From the NCBI RefSeq assembly GCF_012726235.1, contig NZ_JAASAH010000002.1, positions 496,001-560,000 on the forward strand: 64,000 nt of DNA, in the 5' to 3' direction. Below the pieces are notes generated by a model that saw only the letters and a program-made list of their open reading frames with translations, searched no databases and was not told the origin of the DNA. Numbering within the stretch: the stretch's first letter is position 1; every line of letters starts with the position of its first letter. This stretch comes from Streptomyces sp. HNM0574. GTDB lineage: Bacteria > Actinomycetota > Actinomycetes > Streptomycetales > Streptomycetaceae. Positions 9,080 through 17,830 of the stretch are shown in pieces. A program made the position numbers and the translations under genes.

Positions 9080-9562
9080 ATGACGACACATGCGACGACC
9101 CCGCGGATGAACATCTGGAAGACCGCCCCCGCCGTGTACGAGGGCATGTCCGCCTTTCAGCAGGCGGCGGCGAAGGGCCTGGACAAGGTCGTGGCCGAGC
9201 TGATCAAGATCCGTTGCTCGCAGATCAACAAGTGCGCCCACTGCCTCGACATGCACCTCACGGAGGCCCGCGACCAGGGCGAGTCCCAGCTGCGACTGGA
9301 CCTCGTCGCCACCTGGCAGGAAGCCACGGGCATCTTCACCGAGCGGGAGCAGGCCGCGCTGGCGCTGGCCGAGGCGATCACGGTGCTCACCGACGGCTTC
9401 GTCCCCGACGAGGTCTTCGAGCGGGCCGCCGCGCACTTCGACGAGGCCGAACTCGCCCAGCTCATCGCGCAGATCGTGGCGATCAACGCGTGGAACCAGT
9501 TCAACGTCACCTGCCGCACCGTCCCGGCCGGCGTCCGCCGCGCGCTCCGCGAGCAGGCGTGA
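9080..9562 (+). CDS. carboxymuconolactone decarboxylase family / AhpD-like protein
   Basis: A 160-residue protein with the AhpD core: KCAHCLDMH with Cys52, Cys55 and His59, the redox-active CxxC plus proton-relay His of alkylhydroperoxidase-like enzymes, followed by the helical bundle ending LIAQIVAINAWNQFNV. Relatives reduce peroxides or serve as uncharacterised CMD-domain proteins. It is divergent from a MocR regulator, a common pairing in actinobacteria, and its TGA overlaps the GTG of the next gene, so both are likely one transcriptional unit under MocR control. Confidence 0.85.
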   Translation: MTTHATTPRMNIWKTAPAVYEGMSAFQQAAAKGLDKVVAELIKIRCSQINKCAHCLDMHLTEARDQGESQLRLDLVATWQEATGIFTEREQAALALAEAITVLTDGFVPDEVFERAAAHFDEAELAQLIAQIVAINAWNQFNVTCRTVPAGVRRALREQA

Positions 9563-10296
9563 CGGGCCGCGCCGCGGCGTTCCGGGCGCTGCACCACGGG
9601 CGGGCCGCGGGCGATCCGCTCGTCCTGCCCGGGCCGTGGGACGCGGCGAGCGCGCGGTCCTTCGTCCGCGCCGGGTTCCCCGCGCTGGCGACGCCCAGCC
9701 AGGGCATCGCGCTCGCCCTCGGGTACGAGGACGGGGAGACCCCGGCGGAGGAGATGTTCGCCGCCGTCGCCCGGATCGTCGCGGCGGTGGACGTACCCGT
9801 CACCGCCGACGTCGAGGACGGCTACGGGCTGCCGCCCCGGGAGCTGGTCGCCCGGCTGCGCGAGGCGGGCGCCGTCGGCTGCAACCTGGAGGACTCGGCC
9901 CGGGGCGCGGGCCGGGTGGACGCCGGGCGGCAGGCCGCGTGGCTGGCGGCGGTCCGGGAGGCGGCGGGCGACGGGCTGTTCGTCAACGCGCGGATCGACA
10001 GCTACCTGCGGCCGCCTCCCCCGGGCTCGCCCGGGCCGCTCGCGGACGCCGTCGAGCGGGCGCGGCGGTACGCGGCGGCGGGCGCCGACTGCGTCTACCC
10101 GATCAAGGCGCCGCCGGAGGACCTGCGGGCGATCGCCGACGCGGTGGACGTCCCGGTCAACGCCCTGTGCGCGCCGGAGCGTTCACCGGCGGACCTGGGC
10201 CGGGCCGGCGCCGCACGCGTCACCTTCGGCGGCGCCCTGGCCTTCCGCACCCTGGCCACAGTCGACGACCTGGCCCACGAACTCCGCACCCGATAG
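9559..10296 (+). CDS. isocitrate lyase/PEP mutase family protein
   Basis: A 245-residue TIM-barrel protein of the isocitrate lyase/phosphoenolpyruvate mutase superfamily. Recognisable blocks are LVLPGPWDAASARSF near the start, TADVEDGYG with the Asp pair that binds Mg and substrate, GCNLEDS, and VNARIDSY. The subfamily is annotated as oxaloacetate decarboxylase or 2,3-dimethylmalate lyase-like; the substrate cannot be told. GTG 9559 overlaps the preceding stop (GTGA), which fixes the start and implies coupling. A dispersed repeat begins at its stop codon. Confidence 0.78.
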   Translation: MTGRAAAFRALHHGRAAGDPLVLPGPWDAASARSFVRAGFPALATPSQGIALALGYEDGETPAEEMFAAVARIVAAVDVPVTADVEDGYGLPPRELVARLREAGAVGCNLEDSARGAGRVDAGRQAAWLAAVREAAGDGLFVNARIDSYLRPPPPGSPGPLADAVERARRYAAAGADCVYPIKAPPEDLRAIADAVDVPVNALCAPERSPADLGRAGAARVTFGGALAFRTLATVDDLAHELRTR

Positions 10297-10331
10297 GGGC
10301 GCGGGGAACTGCGCGAACAGCCACGACGGCG
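10295..10331 (+). repeat. dispersed intergenic repeat, copy A
   Basis: The core GGGGCGCGGGGAACTGCGCG, followed by AACAGCCACGACGGCG, starts at the stop codon of the PEP-mutase-like gene. Three more copies lie at 10474, 54920 and 55021. The core can fold through its GCGC ends. Confidence 0.7.
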
Positions 10332-10394
10332 TGGGCGGCCGTCAACGGCGGTGCGGGGGCAGCCCGTTGAACGCATCGGGCACCCCGCGCCGGG

Positions 10395-10430
10395 GCTGAG
10401 GCGCTGCGCTTGCCAGCCCTGCGCCTCAGC
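10395..10430. terminator. hairpin between convergent genes
   Basis: A perfect 10-bp stem (10395-10404 with 10421-10430, 16-nt loop) sits between the plus-strand PEP-mutase-like gene and the minus-strand betaine-binding gene. The rest of 10297-10571 holds two repeat copies and no credible gene. Confidence 0.45.
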
Positions 10431-10473
10431 GCAGACCTCCCAAGCGGGGTGAGCCCGCGAAGCGGGGTGCCCC

Positions 10474-10508
10474 GAAAAGGGGCGCGGGGAACTGCGCGAA
10501 AAGCCCGG
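10474..10508 (+). repeat. dispersed intergenic repeat, copy B
   Basis: Shares cccgaaaa plus the GGGGCGCGGGGAACTGCGCG core with copy D at 55021, then diverges (AAAAGCCC instead of AACAGCCACG). It lies 3' of both flanking convergent genes. Confidence 0.7.
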
Positions 10509-10571
10509 GCCGAAACGCACCCGCACCCCGCGACGTACCGCACGAGGAAAAGCGCAGCCCGAGAGGCCCCC

Positions 10572-11528
10572 TCACTCCCCGTCGAGCCCCCAGAGCCACA
10601 TCTTCCAGGTGCCGCGGTTGTCCTCGACCCACTCCTTGGCCGCACCCTCCGGCGTGATCCCGTCGTCGGTGATGCGCTTGGCGACCTTGTTCTGGTCGTC
10701 CTCGCTCCACTGGAAGTTGCGCAGCATCTCCGCCGCGTCGCCACCGTTCTTGCTGAAGTCCGCGTTGAGGTACTTCTTCAGCTCGTCCTCGGGGTAGCCG
10801 CAGGTGACCTTCTTGACGTCCTCGCCCGCGCAGCCGTCGTAGTACGCCGGCAGCCGGACCTCGGTGAGTTCGACCTCGGCGCCGATCCAGTGCGGCTGCC
10901 ACCAGTAGGCGAGGAACGGCTCGCGCTTGGCGGCCCGTTCGCGGATCTCCTTGAGCTGGGCCTTCTCGCTGCCCGCGTAGGACGGCTCGTAGTTGAGCCG
11001 GAGGTTGTCGATGAGTTCCTCGTCGTGGGTGAGGAACTCGCGGGAGCCCTCCAGGAGTTCACCCTTGCCGCTGCCGTCCTTGGCGAAGAGCTCCGCGTAC
11101 CGGTTGAGCTTCTTCCAGTCCGTGATGTCCTTGTGCTCGGCGGCGAGGTAACTCGGCACGTACCAGCCCATCTTGCCGGTGATACCGAGCGAACCGGCGG
11201 GGACGACGGTGCCCTTCTTGTCGACCCAGGTGCGGCGCTCCTCCTTGCGGCCCCAGTCCTCCAGGATCGCGTCCGCCTTGCCGGTGCCGATCGCCTTCCA
11301 CGCGTCGGCCTCGTCCATCTTCTTCAGCGTGACGTCGTACCCCAGCTCGTGCTCCAGGAGGTACTTGGCCACGGCCGCGTTGGCCTCGCCGCCCGCCCAG
11401 GTGGGGACGGTGAGCACGACGGATTTGTCCGCGCCGGAGCTCGCCTCACCCCCTCCGCAGGCGGTGAGCAGCAGGAGCGAGGTGGCGGCGAGGAAGGCCT
11501 TGCCCTTACGTATACGGAGTGTGCGCAT
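10572..11528 (-). CDS. glycine betaine ABC transporter substrate-binding lipoprotein (second copy)
   Basis: A 318-residue OpuAC/ProX-type lipoprotein. The lipobox is LLTAC with the lipidated Cys at residue 24. The mature part has the betaine-binding fold with EANAAVAKYLLEHELGYDV, YWWQPHW (aromatic-rich, typical of the quaternary-ammonium cage) and a C-terminal WVEDNRGTWKMW. It is paralogous to the gene at 11734-12711 and ends the betB-betA-transporter block. A hairpin in the 205-bp gap upstream separates it from its paralogue, so it may be expressed at a different level. Which of choline and betaine each protein binds is not readable. Confidence 0.88.
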   Translation of the reverse strand: MRTLRIRKGKAFLAATSLLLLTACGGGEASSGADKSVVLTVPTWAGGEANAAVAKYLLEHELGYDVTLKKMDEADAWKAIGTGKADAILEDWGRKEERRTWVDKKGTVVPAGSLGITGKMGWYVPSYLAAEHKDITDWKKLNRYAELFAKDGSGKGELLEGSREFLTHDEELIDNLRLNYEPSYAGSEKAQLKEIRERAAKREPFLAYWWQPHWIGAEVELTEVRLPAYYDGCAGEDVKKVTCGYPEDELKKYLNADFSKNGGDAAEMLRNFQWSEDDQNKVAKRITDDGITPEGAAKEWVEDNRGTWKMWLWGLDGE

Positions 11529-11635
11529 GGCAGTGCTGACCTGTGGTTTCGCGAGAGTCGTGGGGGAGTGAGCACGATCTTAGACGACGGTTCTGTGGGC
11601 GGAGACCGAGAACCGGCCCCCCGGCGGACACACCG

Positions 11636-11667
11636 CGGGCCCGGAACGCCGGTGCGTTCCGGGCCCG
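11636..11667 (-). terminator. intra-operon hairpin between the two binding-protein genes
   Basis: A perfect 13-bp stem (11636-11648 with 11655-11667, 6-nt loop) lies between the two substrate-binding genes, reading in their direction. It could terminate or attenuate transcription before the distal gene. Confidence 0.55.
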
Positions 11668-11733
11668 TTGGCGAGGTGACGCCGGGTTACCCGAGGTGGG
11701 ACGGGGTGCGGTGGCCGGCCGTCGGACCGGTCG

Positions 11734-12711
11734 TCACTTCTTCTTGTCCGGCATCCACTTCGACCAGGTGGACTTGTTCTCCTCGACCCACTTGGCCGCC
11801 GCCTCGTCGGTGTCCATCTTCTCGATGGTCATCCAGCGCACGACCTGGGTCTGGTCCTCGGTGGACCACTTGAACTTCTTGAGGAACTCGGCCGCGTCCC
11901 CGCCGTTCTTGGCGAAGTCGGCGTTCATGAACTTCGCCAGCTTCGTGTGCGGGTAGGCGCAGTCGACCTTCTCGGCGACGGCGTCACAGCCGGGGGTCCG
12001 CTTCGGCAGCTTCACCTCGACCATGTCGACCTGCTCGTTCAGCCACTGCGGCGTCCACCAGTAGGTGATGAACGGCTGCTTGGCCTTGTACTTCTTCTGG
12101 ATCTCCTTGATCTGCGCGGCCTCACTGCCCGCGTAGACCGTCTTGAAGTTCAGACCCAGGTTCTTGATGATCGCGTCGTCGTAGGTGCTGTAGGAGGGCG
12201 AGCCCTCCAGCAGCTGGCCCTTGCCGCCGCTCTCCGGCGTCTTGAAGTCGTCCGCCAGCTTGTTCAGGCCCTTCCAGGTCAGCACCTCGGGGTGCTTCTC
12301 GGCGTAGTACCGGGGCACGAACCAGCCGATGTGCCCCGTCACGCCCATGGGGCCCTCGTACGTGACGGTCTTCTTCTCCTCGACGTACTTCTCTTCCTTC
12401 TTCGGTACGCCGCGCCAGTCCTCCATCAGCGCGTCGGCCTTGCCGGAGTTGAGCGCGTCGAAGGCGACGGGCTCGTCCATCTGCGTGGCCTTGACGCGGT
12501 AGCCGAGCTCCTTCTCCAGGATCTGCTTCGCCACCGCCGTGTTGGCCTCCGCGCCCGCCCAGGAGGCGGTCGGGAGCACGACGGTCTTGTCGCTTCCGCT
12601 GTAGTACGGGTCGGCCTTGCCGCAGGCGCTGAGGGTGGTCACCAGCGCCAGCGCGCCGGCGCCCGCCATCAGCGCCGTACGGCGGCGACGGGTGCTGCGG
12701 GGGGAGTGCAT
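11734..12711 (-). CDS. glycine betaine ABC transporter substrate-binding lipoprotein (first copy)
   Basis: A 325-residue OpuAC/ProX-type lipoprotein. After a basic N-terminus the lipobox is TTLSAC with Cys at residue 30, then GSDKTVVLPTASWAGAEANTAVAKQ, ITYWWTPQW and a C-terminal WVEENKSTWSKWMPDKKK. The start at 12711 is fixed by AAAGGA 10 nt upstream; the longer open frame is a shadow of the permease gene. It follows the permease gene by 71 bp and delivers the osmoprotectant to that transporter. Confidence 0.9.
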   Translation of the reverse strand: MHSPRSTRRRRTALMAGAGALALVTTLSACGKADPYYSGSDKTVVLPTASWAGAEANTAVAKQILEKELGYRVKATQMDEPVAFDALNSGKADALMEDWRGVPKKEEKYVEEKKTVTYEGPMGVTGHIGWFVPRYYAEKHPEVLTWKGLNKLADDFKTPESGGKGQLLEGSPSYSTYDDAIIKNLGLNFKTVYAGSEAAQIKEIQKKYKAKQPFITYWWTPQWLNEQVDMVEVKLPKRTPGCDAVAEKVDCAYPHTKLAKFMNADFAKNGGDAAEFLKKFKWSTEDQTQVVRWMTIEKMDTDEAAAKWVEENKSTWSKWMPDKKK

Positions 12712-12782
12712 GGGTGCTTTCCTTTTGCCTCGGACGGTCCCTCGGACCGCGCCACGGATGGTCATCACGCTGCGGTCCCCCC

Positions 12783-14867
12783 TCACTTGCCGCTCTTGCC
12801 GGAACCGGCGGACTGCGTCAGCCGGTCCAGCATCAGGCCGAGGCAGACGATCGAGATGCCGGCGGTGAGACCGACACCCAGGTCGCTCTTCTGGAGCCCG
12901 TAGACCACGTCGTAACCGAGCGCGCCACCGCCCACGAGACCGCCGATGACGACGATCGCGAGGACCAGGACGACGCCCTGGTTGACCGCCAGCAGCAGCG
13001 AGCGGCGGGCCAGCGGCAGCTGCACCTGGCGCAGCTGCTGCCAGGTGGTCGAACCCAGCGAACGGGACGCCTCCATGGCGGCCGGGTCCACCGAGCGCAG
13101 ACCCTGCGCGGTGATCCGGACGACGGCGGGCAGCGCGTACACCACGGCGGCCGCGATGGCGGCGGGACGGCCGACGCCGACGAGGGCGACGACCGGCACC
13201 AGGTACACGAACTGCGGCATCGTCTGCATCACGTCCAGCACCGGCCGGATGATCCGCATGAACCGCTCCGAGCGGGCCGCGACGGTACCGATGGCGACGC
13301 CGAGGATCAGCGTCAGCACCAGCGCGACGATGACCTGCGCCAGGGTGTCCATCGACTTGGGCCAGGTGCCCATGACGCCGATGACGCCGAGCGACAGCAC
13401 GCCCGTCACGGCGGCGCGCCAGGAACCGGCGAGCCAGGCCAGGACGGCGACGAGCAGCAGCAGGCTCCACCACGGGGTGGCCTGGAGCGCGTCCCGCATC
13501 GGGTTGAGCACCCAGGTGGTCATGTTCGCGGCCCAGACGTCCGTGCCGCCGACGACGGGGACGCCGGAGCCGACGTGGTCGGTGATCCAGCCCATGCCCT
13601 TGGTGATCGGCGAGGAGATCCGCACCGTCCACTCGGAGGGCCAGAAGCGCTGCCCCGCGATCGGGCCGCTCAGGTACGCGACGACGCCGAGCACGACGAG
13701 CCCGGTCCACGCGGGCCAGCCGCGGAGCCTGGAGAGCGGGCCCGGGTCGGCGGAGCCGTTCTTCAGCGCGGCCGGGGACTCCAGCTGCTCACCGGCGGCG
13801 GCCGTGGCGCGGTCGAGCCAGATGGCGATCAGGACGATCGCGACGCCCGCGATCAGCGACATGCCGAAGTTGTCCTTGGACAGGCCCTGGTAGACCTTGT
13901 CGCCCAGACCGCCCGCGCCGATCATCGACGCGAGGACGACCATGCCCAGCGCCATCATGATCGTCTGGTTCAGGCCGAGCAGCATCTCCTTGCGGGCCAG
14001 CGGCAGCCGGGCCGTCCGCAGCCGCTGCCAGGGCGTGGCGCCCAGCGAGGCCGAGGCCTCCAGCGCGGCCGGGTTGGCGTTGCGCAGGCCGAGCGAGGTG
14101 AGCCGGGCCATCGGCGGAGCCGCGTAGATGACCGTGGCGACGAGCGCGGCCGGGGAGCCGATGCCGAACAGCAGCACCAGCGGCAGCAGGTACGCGAAGG
14201 CCGGCATGACCTGCATGGTGTCGAACACCGGGCGCAGGATGCGGTCGCCCCGTTCGGACAGTCCGGCGATCATGCCGAGGAGCAGTCCGACGACGGCGGC
14301 GACGGCCACGGCGACGATCATCAGCGAGAGCGTCGCCATCGCGTAGTCCCACAGGTTCAGCACGCCGCACACCGCGAAGGTGCCGACGGTGATCCCGGCG
14401 ACGCGCAGCGACCGGCGGTGCAGCCCGCCGCCCGCGACGTACCAGGACAGCAGCGTCGCCAGGCCGGTGACGCCGATCCAGCCGATGGTCGACAGCACCA
14501 TGTAGATGTTGTCGACGAGCGCCTCGGCCGAGTTGCTGATGTGCAGCAGGAAGTACAGGAACAGCCAGTGCTGGTCACGCTGGTCGGTGAGCCAGTTGCT
14601 GACCTCGTCCAGCGGGGTCTTCACGTCGTAGACGAGCCCGCTCGGCCAGGCGCCGTTGCCGGTGACGACGGCGCTGACCACGACCACCAGCAGCGCGGCC
14701 AGGAAGATCGGCAGCTTGCCGGTGACCAGCCGGGTCGCCAGACGCGAGGGCTCGTCGCCGGAGGGGGCGCCGCCGGACGGTCCCGCCGGGGACGTCGCGG
14801 GCTTGCCGGACTCGACCGCGGGCGCGGACTTCGCCGCGGGCGCGGTGTCGGGGGTGGCGGTGCTCAT
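12783..14867 (-). CDS. betaine/proline ABC transporter permease with two tandem permease domains
   Basis: A 694-residue protein with two complete binding-protein-dependent permease domains in one chain. The first carries [20 protein letters not shown] and an EAA loop around [23 protein letters not shown]. The second repeats this with [20 protein letters not shown] and [23 protein letters not shown]. Each is flanked by extra membrane helices. ProW/OpuAB permeases are normally one domain of about 300 residues acting as a dimer, so this fusion presumably forms both transmembrane halves. Its ATG overlaps the ATPase stop by 4 bp (ATGA). Confidence 0.9.
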   Translation of the reverse strand: MSTATPDTAPAAKSAPAVESGKPATSPAGPSGGAPSGDEPSRLATRLVTGKLPIFLAALLVVVVSAVVTGNGAWPSGLVYDVKTPLDEVSNWLTDQRDQHWLFLYFLLHISNSAEALVDNIYMVLSTIGWIGVTGLATLLSWYVAGGGLHRRSLRVAGITVGTFAVCGVLNLWDYAMATLSLMIVAVAVAAVVGLLLGMIAGLSERGDRILRPVFDTMQVMPAFAYLLPLVLLFGIGSPAALVATVIYAAPPMARLTSLGLRNANPAALEASASLGATPWQRLRTARLPLARKEMLLGLNQTIMMALGMVVLASMIGAGGLGDKVYQGLSKDNFGMSLIAGVAIVLIAIWLDRATAAAGEQLESPAALKNGSADPGPLSRLRGWPAWTGLVVLGVVAYLSGPIAGQRFWPSEWTVRISSPITKGMGWITDHVGSGVPVVGGTDVWAANMTTWVLNPMRDALQATPWWSLLLLVAVLAWLAGSWRAAVTGVLSLGVIGVMGTWPKSMDTLAQVIVALVLTLILGVAIGTVAARSERFMRIIRPVLDVMQTMPQFVYLVPVVALVGVGRPAAIAAAVVYALPAVVRITAQGLRSVDPAAMEASRSLGSTTWQQLRQVQLPLARRSLLLAVNQGVVLVLAIVVIGGLVGGGALGYDVVYGLQKSDLGVGLTAGISIVCLGLMLDRLTQSAGSGKSGK

Positions 14868-16159
14868 GCGGAAGCCACCTCTTCCTCCTCCGGCTGCTCC
14901 TCGGCGGACTTCGCGGACTGCGCCGGAACCTCGGCCTTGGCCTCGGACTCGGCGTCCTTCGCCGCGTCCTTCTCCTCCGGGCCGTCCACGCCGGCGACGA
15001 CGCCGAGCAGCTGCTGACCGTCGACGATGCCGACGGTGCGGCCGTTCTCGACGACGCGGGCGTGCTCGCCGCTGCGCGCGACGGCCTCGACGGCGTCGGC
15101 GACGACGGTGTTCGGCTTCAGCGCGATGCCGGTCTCCGCCTCGCCCGGCTCGGCCGGACGCATCGCGCGGCGCACGGAGATGACCTGCTCGCGCGGGATG
15201 TCACGGACGAAGTCGCGGACGTAGTCGTTCGCGGGCGAGGCGACGATCTCCTCGGGGGTGCCGCACTGCACGACCTCGCCGCCGCGCATCAGCGCGATCC
15301 GGTCGCCGAGGCGCAGGGCCTCGCTGAGGTCGTGGGTGATGAAGATCATCGTCCGGCCCTCTTCCTCGTGCAGCCGGACGACCTCCTCCTGCATGTCCCG
15401 GCGGATCAGCGGGTCGAGGGCGCTGAAGGGCTCGTCGAAGAGCAGCACCTCGGGGTCGACGGCCAGGGCGCGGGCGAGGCCGACGCGCTGCTGCTGGCCA
15501 CCGGAGAGCTGGCCGGGGCGGCGCTGGCCGAGACCGGCGAGGCCGACCTTCTCCAGCATCTCCCGCGCCTTGGTGCGGCGTTCGGCCCGCGGCATGCCCT
15601 GGATCTCCAGGCCGTAGGCGATGTTGTCGAGAACGGTGCGGTGCGGCAGCAGGCCGAAGTTCTGGAACACCATGGCGGCCCGGCGGCGGCGCAGCTCACG
15701 CAGCCGCTTGCGGTCCATGCCTATGACGTCCTCGCCGTCGATCTCCAGCGTGCCGGAGGTCGGCTCGATCAGCCGCGTCAGGCAGCGCACCAGCGTCGAC
15801 TTGCCGGAGCCGGAGAGGCCCATGACGACGAAGACCTCGCCCTTGCGGACGTCGAAGGAGACGTCGCGGACGGCGGCCGTGTTGCCGGTGGCCTTGGTCA
15901 GCTCGGGGCCGGAGAGTGCTTCCAGTTCCTTGTTGCCCGGGACCTTGTGGGCCTTCGGACCGAAGACCTTCCACAGGTTGCGGACGGAGAACACCGGGGT
16001 GCCCTCCGCCTCCTGGCCCTTGGTGGTGTCGGCGGACTTCTCGGCACTCGTCACGGCGTCGGCTGCCTTCGCGGTGGTTGCGGTCTGCTCGGACTCGTTC
16101 TGCTGCGCGGTGGTGGCGGCCTCTTCGGCCTGCGCCGCGCTCTTGGGGGTCTCGGACAT
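14864..16159 (-). CDS. glycine betaine/proline ABC transporter ATP-binding protein
   Basis: A ProV/OpuAA-type ATPase of about 431 residues. After a Glu/Ala/Thr-rich N-terminal extension come [25 protein letters not shown], Walker [10 protein letters not shown], signature LSGGQQQR, Walker [13 protein letters not shown] and the H-loop FITHD. A C-terminal CBS-like region ([16 protein letters not shown]), which senses ionic strength in OpuA homologues, ends in an acidic tail. The start could be ATG 16159 or GTG 16162; both touch the betA stop. Translational coupling runs betA-ATPase-permease. Confidence 0.92.
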   Translation of the reverse strand: MSETPKSAAQAEEAATTAQQNESEQTATTAKAADAVTSAEKSADTTKGQEAEGTPVFSVRNLWKVFGPKAHKVPGNKELEALSGPELTKATGNTAAVRDVSFDVRKGEVFVVMGLSGSGKSTLVRCLTRLIEPTSGTLEIDGEDVIGMDRKRLRELRRRRAAMVFQNFGLLPHRTVLDNIAYGLEIQGMPRAERRTKAREMLEKVGLAGLGQRRPGQLSGGQQQRVGLARALAVDPEVLLFDEPFSALDPLIRRDMQEEVVRLHEEEGRTMIFITHDLSEALRLGDRIALMRGGEVVQCGTPEEIVASPANDYVRDFVRDIPREQVISVRRAMRPAEPGEAETGIALKPNTVVADAVEAVARSGEHARVVENGRTVGIVDGQQLLGVVAGVDGPEEKDAAKDAESEAKAEVPAQSAKSAEEQPEEEEVASA

Positions 16160-17712
16160 CACGCAACACCCCCCTGGGTAGTGGACTCGGCGGGCCGGAT
16201 GAGATCGACCGCCTTCTCGCCCAGCATCAGCACGCCGATCATCGGGTTCACGGCGGGCATCGTCGGGAAGACGGAGGCGTCCGCGATGCGGATGCCCTTC
16301 AGCCCGCGCAGGCGCAGCTCGGGGTCGACGACGGCGAGTTCGTCCTCCTCGGCGCCCATCCTGCAGGTGCCCGCGGGGTGGTAGACGGTGTGCGCGACCT
16401 TGCGGGCGTACTCGCTGATCTCCTCGTCGGAGGTGACCTCGGGACCCGGCGCGACCTCACGCTTGATCCACTTGGCGAAGGGCTCGGCCTGCGCGATCTT
16501 CCGGGCGATCTTGATGCCGTCGACGAGCGTCTGCCCGTCGTAGTCGCCCTCGTCCTCGAAGTACTTGAAGTCCAGCGCGGGCTTGACCTCGGGGTCGGCG
16601 GAGGTCAGGTAAACCCGGCCGCGGCTGCGGGACTTGGGGATGTTCGGGGTCATCGACACGCCGTGCGGGGGCCGTTCGTAGCCCAGTCGCTCGGGGTTGT
16701 CGGTGAAGGGGATCTGGTAGAAGTGGAACATCAGGTCGGGGCCCGCGTGTTCGGGGTCCCGCTTGACGAACAGACCCGCGTCGGAGTCCATCGCGGAGTT
16801 GCCCGGCAGCTCGTCCGTCTCCCAGACGATGACCGACTCGGGGTGGTCGATGAGGTTCTCGCCGACACCCGGCAGGTCCTGCACGACCGGAATCCCCAGC
16901 GCCGACAGGTCCTTCGCGGGACCGATGCCGGAGTGCATCAGCAGGCGGGGCGTGTCCACGGCACCGGCGCAGACCAGCACCTCGCGGCCGGCCTCCAGCA
17001 GCTCCTCGGTGCCGTCCTTGCGGCGGATGTGCACACCGGTGACGGTCTTGCCGTCCGCGCCGCCGAACTCCAGCTTGTACGCCCAGGTCTCCAGCAGGAT
17101 GTCGAGGTTCGGGCGGTCACCGGCCTCGATGTGCGGGTGCAGGTACGCGACGGAGGCGGAGGAACGCTTGTTGTTCTCCGGGTGGTAGGAGAGGTCGAAG
17201 AAGCCGACGCCCTCGTCGAACGGCTTGTCGTTGAAGCCGACGACCTCGGGGACGTCCAGCGCGTCCTTCGTGGCCTCGATCCAGTCCGTGGCGATCTGGT
17301 TCTGGTCCTTCTTCGCCACGCGCACGATGTTGTTGCGCAGCTTGTGGAAGTACGGGTCCATCTCGGACGCGCCCCAGCCGGTGGCCCCGTTGGCCTCCCA
17401 CTCGTCCCAGTCGGACGGCAGCGGCTTGAAGGAGATCAGGGTGTTGTGCGACGAGCAGCCGCCGAGCACCTTGGCGCGGCTGTGCCGGATGTGGCTGTTG
17501 CCGCGGGGCTGCTCGGTCGTCGGGTAGTCGTAGTCGAGCTCGCCGCCGAGCAGACCGAGCCAGCGGCGCAGGGTCAGCACCTCGGGACGGTCGATGTCGG
17601 AGGGGCCGCCCTCGATCACGGCGACGCGGATTCCGGGGTCCTCGGTGAGCCGGGACGCGATGACCGACCCGGCCGTGCCACCACCAACGATGACGTAGTC
17701 GTAAGCACTCAT
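16159..17712 (-). CDS. betA: GMC family oxidoreductase, choline dehydrogenase-like
   Basis: A 517-residue FAD enzyme of the glucose-methanol-choline family. The N-terminal dinucleotide fold is [17 protein letters not shown], the GMC signature region is [13 protein letters not shown], and the C-terminal active-site region contains [13 protein letters not shown] with catalytic His and [15 protein letters not shown]. Adjacent to a betaine-aldehyde-dehydrogenase-like gene and a betaine transporter, its likely reaction is choline to betaine aldehyde. Sequence alone cannot exclude another alcohol. The stop overlaps the ATPase start. Confidence 0.88.
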   Translation of the reverse strand: MSAYDYVIVGGGTAGSVIASRLTEDPGIRVAVIEGGPSDIDRPEVLTLRRWLGLLGGELDYDYPTTEQPRGNSHIRHSRAKVLGGCSSHNTLISFKPLPSDWDEWEANGATGWGASEMDPYFHKLRNNIVRVAKKDQNQIATDWIEATKDALDVPEVVGFNDKPFDEGVGFFDLSYHPENNKRSSASVAYLHPHIEAGDRPNLDILLETWAYKLEFGGADGKTVTGVHIRRKDGTEELLEAGREVLVCAGAVDTPRLLMHSGIGPAKDLSALGIPVVQDLPGVGENLIDHPESVIVWETDELPGNSAMDSDAGLFVKRDPEHAGPDLMFHFYQIPFTDNPERLGYERPPHGVSMTPNIPKSRSRGRVYLTSADPEVKPALDFKYFEDEGDYDGQTLVDGIKIARKIAQAEPFAKWIKREVAPGPEVTSDEEISEYARKVAHTVYHPAGTCRMGAEEDELAVVDPELRLRGLKGIRIADASVFPTMPAVNPMIGVLMLGEKAVDLIRPAESTTQGGVA

Positions 17713-17830
17713 GGGGATGTTGCTCCTCGGGGTTTTCGCTCAAGCACTCGCGCGGGGACGCGAGTCGGGGATGCTTGATCTCTTCTCGATGTGTCGTGCG
17801 GGTCGTGCGGGTCGTGCGCTGTGGCGCGGG

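Noticed and set aside
7075..9147. 690-codon open frame on the minus strand across the MocR gene
   Set aside because: Arg/Pro/Gly-only composition is the out-of-frame shadow of a GC-rich gene; the overlapping MocR frame has clear motifs.
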